A stretch of 17,483 nucleotides of DNA, taken from contig CAKSZM010000034.1 in NCBI GenBank assembly GCA_934525735.1, positions 1 through 17,483 of the forward strand, given 5' to 3'. Position 1 is the stretch's first letter. Each line of letters opens with the position of its first letter. Made by a program: the position numbers and the translations under genes. Shown piece after piece: positions 12,684-17,483 of the stretch. Below the pieces are notes generated by a model. That model was not told where the DNA came from. It saw nothing but the letters and a program-made list of their open reading frames with translations, and searched no databases. Source of the DNA: an uncultured Faecalibacterium sp. (lineage in GTDB: Bacteria; Bacillota; Clostridia; Oscillospirales; Ruminococcaceae).

Positions 12684-13703
12684 ATGACTTATCCTGAAGT
12701 GCTGGCCAATGCCCGCGAGTGCATCGGCAAATACTGCAAGGCCTGCCCGGTGTGCAACGGCGTAGCCTGCAAGAATCAAATCCCAGGCCCCGGTGCCAAG
12801 GGCGTGGGCGACACGGCTATCCGTAATTATAATAAGTGGGCGGAGATCCGGGTCAACATGGACACCCTGTGCGAGGGCGGCACACCGGACACCCATGTGG
12901 AACTGTTCGGCAAGAGCTTCAAGTATCCGTTCTTTGCCGGCCCGGTGGGTGCAGTGAACCTGCACTACTCCGAGGCCTACACCGATATGACCTATAATGA
13001 TGTGCTGGTGCGCGCCTGCGCCGAAAACGGCATTGCGGCCTTTACCGGCGACGGCACCAACCCCACCGTGATGGAGATGGCAACAAAGGCCATCGGCGCG
13101 GCAGGCGGCTGCGGTGTGCCTACTATCAAGCCGTGGAACATCGATACCATCAAGGAGAAGATGGCGCAGGCCAAGGCCAGCGGCTGCTTTGCCGTGGCCA
13201 TGGATGTGGATGCCGCCGGTCTGCCGTTCCTGAAAAATATGACCCCGCCGGCAGGCAGCAAGAGTGTGGCTGAACTTGCCGAGATCGTCAAGCTGGCCGA
13301 ACGTCCCTTCATCGTCAAGGGCGTTATGACCGTCAAGGGCGCGCTGAAGGCAAAAGAGGCCGGTGCTGCTGCCATTGTGGTGTCCAACCACGGCGGCCGC
13401 GTGCTGGATCAGTGCCCCGCCACCGCAGAAGTGCTGCCGGAGATCGCAGCAGCCCTCAAGGGCACCGGCGTGAAGGTGCTGGTGGACGGCGGCATCCGCA
13501 CCGGTGTGGATGTGTTCAAGGCACTGGCTTTGGGTGCAGACGGAGTGCTGATCTGCCGTCCCTTTGTCACTGCTGTATACGGCGGCGGCGAAGAAGGCGT
13601 GAAGTGCTACATCGACAAGCTGGCCGGTGAGCTGGCCGACACCATGCAGATGTGCGGTGCCCACAGCATTGCCGAGATCACCCCGGATATGGTGAGAAAA
13701 TAA
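12684..13703 (+). CDS. FMN-dependent alpha-hydroxy-acid oxidase/dehydrogenase family protein
   Basis: A 339-residue TIM-barrel flavoprotein of the family that oxidises 2-hydroxy acids such as lactate or glycolate. Key sites are present: FIVKGVMT with Lys212, SNHGGRVLDQ with the catalytic-type His236 and Arg239, and DGGIRTGVDVFKALALGADG (268-287) for the FMN phosphate. The N-terminus is unusual, with a cysteine cluster C13, C18, C21, C24 and C29 (CKACPVCNGVAC) that looks like an iron-sulfur or zinc site and is absent from classic lactate oxidases. AAGGGGGA precedes the ATG. It is a single-gene unit with its own promoter and a perfect terminator. The true substrate and electron acceptor are unknown. 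Confidence 0.93.
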   Translation: MTYPEVLANARECIGKYCKACPVCNGVACKNQIPGPGAKGVGDTAIRNYNKWAEIRVNMDTLCEGGTPDTHVELFGKSFKYPFFAGPVGAVNLHYSEAYTDMTYNDVLVRACAENGIAAFTGDGTNPTVMEMATKAIGAAGGCGVPTIKPWNIDTIKEKMAQAKASGCFAVAMDVDAAGLPFLKNMTPPAGSKSVAELAEIVKLAERPFIVKGVMTVKGALKAKEAGAAAIVVSNHGGRVLDQCPATAEVLPEIAAALKGTGVKVLVDGGIRTGVDVFKALALGADGVLICRPFVTAVYGGGEEGVKCYIDKLAGELADTMQMCGAHSIAEITPDMVRK

Positions 13704-13713
13704 TTTTTTATTT

Positions 13714-13759
13714 GCACCTCTGGAAAATCCGCGGATTTTCCAGAGGTGCTTTTGTTTTT
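13714..13759 (+). terminator. intrinsic terminator of the FMN-dependent oxidase gene
   Basis: A perfect 17-bp inverted repeat (13714-13730 and 13733-13749) is followed by TTTTGTTTTT. It works only on the plus strand; the other side has no T run. Confidence 0.95.
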
Positions 13760-13765
13760 AGCGTC

Positions 13766-13876
13766 CTCGCCCTCTCAGTCAGTCCCTGCGGGTCTGCCAG
13801 CTCTCCAAAAGGGAGAGCCAGGAATCTTGCCGTTATGTTCCTCTCCCCTTGGGAGAGCCGTGACGGAGAGGGTGAG
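13766..13876. repeat. MITE-like interspersed repeat with two internal hairpins
   Basis: Terminal inverted repeats at 13766-13781 and 13861-13876 match in 14 of 16 positions. Inside are two short hairpins, GCTCTCC/GGAGAGC (13800-13806, 13812-13818) and CTCTCCC/GGGAGAG (13841-13847, 13851-13857). It carries no gene. I recall similar CTCTCC/GGAGAG elements scattered between genes in Faecalibacterium genomes, but cannot check copy number here. It ends 12 bases past the spoIID-like stop codon and may serve as its transcript end. Confidence 0.7.
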
Positions 13877-13887
13877 AACATTGAAAA

Positions 13888-14880
13888 TCACCCATGCAGA
13901 CTGGTCCCCGGGTAGTAGTGGGCGAGGATAGTGGTGTAGTCAGAACCCTGTTCGGCCATGGCCTTTGCACCCCACTGGCTCATGCCGACGCCGTGGCCGT
14001 AGCCCCGGGTGGTAAAGCTGAAATTTCCGCTTTGATACGTCACGGTGAAACAGGTGCTCCGCAGGCTCAGCGCCTGCCGCAGAGCCGTGCCGGAGATGTT
14101 CTGCCCGCAGACCGGCATGGAGCGGATATATCCGGAAGGGGTCAGTTCTGCCGTGCCGAACCAGCGCTCCGGCGCAGCGAGGTCGGCGGTCAGTCCGAGT
14201 GCAGAAAGTGCCTGCTGCACCTGCCCGGCGGAGAGGGTGAGGGTGAATTCGTAGTTGTCGGCAAAGCGGTCGGTACTGCTGTCTACCGGGGTCAGGTAGG
14301 GCAGGGCAGAACCCCAGACATTTTCGCTCGCTTCGGTCTGTCCGTTGGAAATGGCAAAGTAGCTGGTACAGGCGGGCGCGCCGTCATAATATAAAATGTC
14401 ATCCGATACAGCATCCACAAGAGCCGAAAGCCGGGCGTAATTTGCTTCATAGGCGGTGCCCCAGTAGCTGCGCAGAACGGGTTCGGTCAGGCAGCCCTGC
14501 CGCCGGGCGGGATCGGCGGTGAGCCATGCGCCGTTTTCCGCAGCGGAATGATCCCGGCAGTAGAGTGCATAGCTGTGGGCGGCCACGGCCTGCGCTTTGA
14601 GGGCTTCGTCCGGCCAGCTCACCGGCATCTCGGCGGCTACGGCACCCAGAACGTACTCCCGGATGGGCAGCTCCACCACCTGCCCGGTGGAGGTGTCCTC
14701 AAAGCGGCAGACTGCCGGTTCGGCAGATGGCGTGTCCGGCGTGGATCCGGAAGAGACCGGTGCAGGTTCCGGCACAGTCTCTTGCCCTATGACCGCGAGG
14801 GTCAGACGGTATGCCGCAAGCGGAAGAGCCGTGCCCAGCACCAGCAGAACGGCACACAGCAGAAGAAATAATTTTTTCAT
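13888..14880 (-). CDS. spoIID: SpoIID/LytB-family peptidoglycan lytic protein
   Basis: SpoIID is a membrane-anchored lytic transglycosylase that trims peptidoglycan during engulfment of the forespore. The 330-residue protein has an N-terminal signal anchor (residues about 3-23), then a Ser/Pro linker, then the SpoIID domain. YVLGAVAAEMP carries the catalytic-type Glu84, followed by EALKAQAVAAHSYAL, and near the end are GYGHGVGMSQWGAKAMA and AHYYPG, which are diagnostic. GAGGGGG precedes the ATG at 14880. It stands alone, without spoIIQ or other sporulation genes in the window. If the host does not sporulate, as reported for Faecalibacterium, the protein may serve ordinary wall remodelling; the symbol is by family. 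Confidence 0.93.
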   Translation of the reverse strand: MKKLFLLLCAVLLVLGTALPLAAYRLTLAVIGQETVPEPAPVSSGSTPDTPSAEPAVCRFEDTSTGQVVELPIREYVLGAVAAEMPVSWPDEALKAQAVAAHSYALYCRDHSAAENGAWLTADPARRQGCLTEPVLRSYWGTAYEANYARLSALVDAVSDDILYYDGAPACTSYFAISNGQTEASENVWGSALPYLTPVDSSTDRFADNYEFTLTLSAGQVQQALSALGLTADLAAPERWFGTAELTPSGYIRSMPVCGQNISGTALRQALSLRSTCFTVTYQSGNFSFTTRGYGHGVGMSQWGAKAMAEQGSDYTTILAHYYPGTSLHG

Positions 14881-14900
14881 AGCCGGACCCCCTCAGACAG

Positions 14901-14927
14901 CCGTGTTTTTTAAATCAGAATACACGG
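14901..14927 (-). promoter_or_regulatory. inverted repeat in the spoIID-like leader
   Basis: CCGTGT (14901-14906) and ACACGG (14922-14927) face each other across an A/T-rich centre, about 20 bases from the start codon. It could be a leader hairpin or an operator. A -10-like TATTCT on the minus strand overlaps it, but no good -35 is seen, so the promoter may need a special sigma factor. Confidence 0.3.
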
Positions 14928-15030
14928 AACAGCCTGCAAAACAGTGCGAAAACAGCGGGATGTCTTTTGCGCGGAAAGGCGAAAAACGGCGCTTCCGGGC
15001 AAAAATGGGGCCGACGACCACACTTGATGC

Positions 15031-15059
15031 TTGAATTTACTGCACAAAAGCGATATGAT
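15031..15059 (+). promoter_or_regulatory. promoter of the citrate synthase operon
   Basis: -35 TTGAAT (15031-15036) and -10 TATGAT (15054-15059) are 17 bases apart. A six-pair hairpin, TCCACC with GGTGGA (15069-15074, 15081-15086), lies in the leader near the predicted transcript start and has no T tract. Confidence 0.7.
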
Positions 15060-15124
15060 AAACTCATGTCCACCATTGAGGGTGGATGGGAAAGTAAGAA
15101 TTCAGGATGAAAGGAGAACTCCCC

Positions 15125-16495
15125 ATGAATTTTGCACATTCGGAAGTGGCGACTTTGGACCCCACCACCATGCGTACTCTGTGCGAAGAGTACATGGCGA
15201 ACAACTACATCGACCCCGAGACCAGCGAGCGGCTGGGCGTCAAGCGCGGCCTGCGCAACCCGGACGGCACAGGCGTGCTGGCTGGCCTGACCAACGTCTG
15301 CGATGTCGTGGGTTACAAGAAGGATCAGGAGGGCCACATCATCCCCATCCCAGGCAAGCTGATCTACCGCGGTGTGCCCATCGACGAGATCGTGGAGGAA
15401 GCTTACCGCAACGACCGCTTCGTGTTTGAAGAAGTGATCTGGCTGCTGCTGTTCGGCAGCCTGCCCACGCAGGAGCAACTGGACGATTTCTGTGAGATAC
15501 TGGCCGAGCACCGCGCCCTGCCGGAAGGCTTCATGGACACCATGAACGCTCCCTCGCCCAACATCATGAACAAGATGCAGCGCTGCGTGCTGGGCCTGTA
15601 CTCCTACGACGAACACGCCGAAGATCTGAGTCTGGAAAATATCCTGAACCAGAGCATCAACCTGATCGCCGGCCTGCCCACCATGATGGTCAACGCCTAT
15701 CAGATAAAGCGCCGGTATTATGACAAGCAGAGCATGTTCTTCCACCTGCCCAAGCCCGGCCAGAGCACAGCGGAGCACATTCTGAGCACCTACCGCCCGG
15801 ATCAGAAGTTCACCCATGAAGAAGCAAAGCTGCTGGATATGTGCCTGCTGGTCCACGCAGACCACGGCGGCGGCAACTGCTCCACCTTCACCACCCGCGT
15901 GCTGTCCTCCTCGGGTACAGACACCTACTCGGCCATCTCTGCCGCCATCGGCGCGCTGAAGGGCCCCAAGCACGGCGGCGCGAACCTGATGGTCAACCGT
16001 CAGCTGCAGGATATCCTGAAGCACGTGGAGAACCCTGAGGATGACGACGAGGTGCGCGAGTATCTGCGCCGTATCCTGCGCAAGCAGGCAGGCGACGGCT
16101 CCGGTCTGATCTACGGTATGGGCCACGCGGTTTACACCCTCAGCGACCCCCGCGAGGTGATCCTGAAGCAGCGTGCCCGCCATCTGGCCTACGACAAGGG
16201 CTTTGAAGAAGAGTACAATATGCTGTGCAGCATCGAGCGTCTGGCTCCCGGCATCTTTGCCGAGGAAAAGGGCAGCTCCAAGCCGGTGTGCGCCAACGTG
16301 GACCTGTTCAGCGGCCTGATCTATCATATGCTGGGCATCTCCGAAGACCTGTACACCCCGCTGTTTGCCATCGCCCGTGTGCCGGGCTGGTGCGCACACC
16401 GGGTGGAAGAGGTCGTATTCGCAAACCGCATCATCCGTCCCGCATACAAATATCTGGGCGTACGCCAGAAATACAAGCCGATCGAGGAGCGCTGA
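15125..16495 (+). CDS. gltA: citrate synthase (citrate/2-methylcitrate synthase family)
   Basis: Joins oxaloacetate and acetyl-CoA to citrate in the cytoplasm. The 456-residue protein has the family triad: His283 in GPKHGGAN, His334 in GMGHAVYTLSDPRE, and Asp393 in CANVDLFSG. The conserved HADHGGGNCSTFTTR (244-258) is also present. A related 2-methylcitrate synthase cannot be excluded by sequence alone. The start at 15125 has AAGGAG eight bases before it; an in-frame ATG at 15107 would put that ribosome site inside the gene. The stop overlaps the start of a membrane-protein gene (TGATG), so the two are translationally coupled. No aconitase or isocitrate dehydrogenase gene is nearby, which fits an incomplete or biosynthetic cycle. 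Confidence 0.96.
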   Translation: MNFAHSEVATLDPTTMRTLCEEYMANNYIDPETSERLGVKRGLRNPDGTGVLAGLTNVCDVVGYKKDQEGHIIPIPGKLIYRGVPIDEIVEEAYRNDRFVFEEVIWLLLFGSLPTQEQLDDFCEILAEHRALPEGFMDTMNAPSPNIMNKMQRCVLGLYSYDEHAEDLSLENILNQSINLIAGLPTMMVNAYQIKRRYYDKQSMFFHLPKPGQSTAEHILSTYRPDQKFTHEEAKLLDMCLLVHADHGGGNCSTFTTRVLSSSGTDTYSAISAAIGALKGPKHGGANLMVNRQLQDILKHVENPEDDDEVREYLRRILRKQAGDGSGLIYGMGHAVYTLSDPREVILKQRARHLAYDKGFEEEYNMLCSIERLAPGIFAEEKGSSKPVCANVDLFSGLIYHMLGISEDLYTPLFAIARVPGWCAHRVEEVVFANRIIRPAYKYLGVRQKYKPIEER

Positions 16496-17286
16496 TGAAT
16501 CTTTCTGTATCGTTCGTTTTTGGTCTCGGAGTCCTGCTGGGCGTGCTGCGCACAGCAGACCTGATGTTCGGCACCGACATGGCCACCGGGCTTTGCACGG
16601 TCGGCTCGGTGTGGTGGCGCTATCTGGCGCTGGGCATTGCGGTTCTGGCCGCAGTGCTGGCGGGCCGGAAGGCTGCCGTCCGGCCCGAAGCTGTCCGCAG
16701 CCGTCAGAAAACGGCCGGTGTGCTGGCCTTTGCCGGAGCCGTGTGCTTCCTGGCAGCGGGCGGCAGCCAGCTTGCGCTGACGATCGGCGGCAATACCCCG
16801 TGGAGCAGCGCGGCGCGCATCATTCTGGAGTGCCTGTGCGCGGTGTGGCTGAGCACGCTCGGCCGCCGCTGGCTCAGCCCCGGCGAGTGGAAAACACCCG
16901 CCGGCGGGCTGTATCTGGCCGTGGCGGGCAGTCTGCTGTTCTACTGGAACGTGCTGATGCGCTTTATGGAGAACAGTTCCAGCTGGCACCGCGTGACCCC
17001 GACTGCTGCCGTCTGGCAGGAGCTGGCCGCGCTGCTGTTCCTCTCGGCACTGGCAAGGGCGCTGTACCTGCCGCAGCCGGGCAACCGCAAGGCGCTGTGC
17101 GCCGCCGGGCTGGCCGCTTTTGTGCTGTGCCTGTGCTGGCAGCTGCCCCAAACGCTGCTGCTGATGACCGGCCTTGGCTGGGCAAGCCCCGCCGTCTGGC
17201 CGTATCTGCTGGCCGATGCTGGCCTGTGTTGCATCGGCGGCATCGGTGCAGTGTGCGCAAAGAGCTGTGCTGACGGTCAGACCTGA
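16495..17286 (+). CDS. unknown multi-pass membrane protein coupled to citrate synthase
   Basis: I do not recognise this 263-residue protein. It has about eight hydrophobic stretches, including LALGIAVLAAVLAG, VLAFAGAVCFLAAGG, LYLAVAGSLLFYWNVL and AAFVLCLCW, joined by short loops, and no catalytic motif or large soluble part. The ATG at 16495 shares its A with the citrate synthase stop codon and is preceded by GAGGAG within that gene, so it is probably made only with citrate synthase. That suggests, but does not show, a role linked to central carbon metabolism, such as transport. The reading frame extends upstream as an open frame inside citrate synthase, which I regard as chance. Confidence 0.85.
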   Translation: MNLSVSFVFGLGVLLGVLRTADLMFGTDMATGLCTVGSVWWRYLALGIAVLAAVLAGRKAAVRPEAVRSRQKTAGVLAFAGAVCFLAAGGSQLALTIGGNTPWSSAARIILECLCAVWLSTLGRRWLSPGEWKTPAGGLYLAVAGSLLFYWNVLMRFMENSSSWHRVTPTAAVWQELAALLFLSALARALYLPQPGNRKALCAAGLAAFVLCLCWQLPQTLLLMTGLGWASPAVWPYLLADAGLCCIGGIGAVCAKSCADGQT

Positions 17287-17399
17287 CAAAAATGTTGGCA
17301 CTCTCTTGGCGAAATTGCCTGAAACAGGGGAGATGGACCCCGTAAAATCGTACAAAAGCAAAAAAGTTGGAAATGTCTTGTTAATTTTTTGGCAGACAC

Positions 17400-17428
17400 T
17401 TGAAAGTTTCTGCGTTTTGGTCTAAAAT
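17400..17428 (+). promoter_or_regulatory. promoter of the next gene to the right
   Basis: -35 TTGAAA (17400-17405) and -10 TAAAAT (17423-17428) are 17 bases apart. The stretch from 17287 to 17399 holds no gene and only a short GGGG/CCCC inverted repeat (17327-17330, 17338-17341) without a T tract, so no clear terminator for the preceding gene is seen. Confidence 0.75.
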
Positions 17429-17466
17429 AAAGATACCGTGATTTATCCGATTATGGGTAAAATAAT

Positions 17467-17474
17467 TAGGAGGT
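17467..17474 (+). promoter_or_regulatory. ribosome binding site of a gene starting beyond the window
   Basis: TAGGAGGT, a near-perfect Shine-Dalgarno site, lies nine bases from the right edge, so a start codon is expected at about 17484. The gene itself is not visible. Confidence 0.75.
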
Positions 17475-17483
17475 ACTATTAAC

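Noticed and set aside
14915..16399. Open frame of 494 codons on the minus strand
   Set aside because: Antisense to citrate synthase, whose catalytic residues are all present. Composition is that of a shadow frame.
1..17483. CRISPR array, integrase, transposase, toxin-antitoxin or phage genes
   Set aside because: No regular direct repeats with spacers and no protein with such motifs were seen; the window reads as core chromosome.

Overview
The window is ordinary chromosomal DNA from a GC-rich Firmicute. Genes start on strong AGGAGG-type ribosome sites, most promoters are TTGACA/TATAAT-like with 17-bp spacing, terminators are intrinsic, and a spoIID-like gene and a DUF512-der-plsY cluster are present. 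Gene content, alanine-rich proteins and a short interspersed CTCTCC/GGAGAG repeat suggest Oscillospiraceae (Ruminococcaceae), most likely Faecalibacterium or a close relative. That assignment is inferred from memory, not computed.

Layout. 1-3526 (+): tail of an unknown gene, then radical-SAM DUF512 protein, ribosome-assembly GTPase Der and acyltransferase PlsY, probably one housekeeping operon, ended by a bidirectional terminator. 3581-6885 (-): a beta-propeller-like lipoprotein and a PstS-like phosphate-binding lipoprotein in one operon, then a PsiE-like membrane protein with its own promoter. 7008-8393 (-): MATE exporter with a terminator-like hairpin in its leader. 8691-9521 (+): RICIN-domain protein with a histone-H1-like Lys/Ala/Pro tail. 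9589-11043: a Crp/Fnr regulator divergent from a ferredoxin-like protein, with a palindrome between them. 11101-11973 (-): unknown membrane-anchored protein. 12087-12421 (-): two identical tRNA-Ser(GGA) genes, each with its own promoter and terminator. 12684-13703 (+): FMN-dependent alpha-hydroxy-acid oxidase family protein with an N-terminal cysteine cluster. 13766-13876: MITE-like repeat. 13888-14880 (-): SpoIID-family protein. 15125-17286 (+): citrate synthase overlapping an unknown multi-pass membrane protein. 17400-17483: promoter and ribosome site of a gene that starts just past the window.

Several start codons were moved inward from the longest reading frame because a ribosome site, promoter or hairpin lies inside the longer version (DUF512, PstS-like, Crp/Fnr, the 290-aa unknown, citrate synthase).

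No convincing new multi-gene system was found. The best leads are the RICIN/H1-tail protein, the orphan phosphate-binding lipoprotein pair beside PsiE, the cysteine cluster on the FMN enzyme, the Crp/Fnr-ferredoxin pair, and leader hairpins before the MATE and DUF512 genes.
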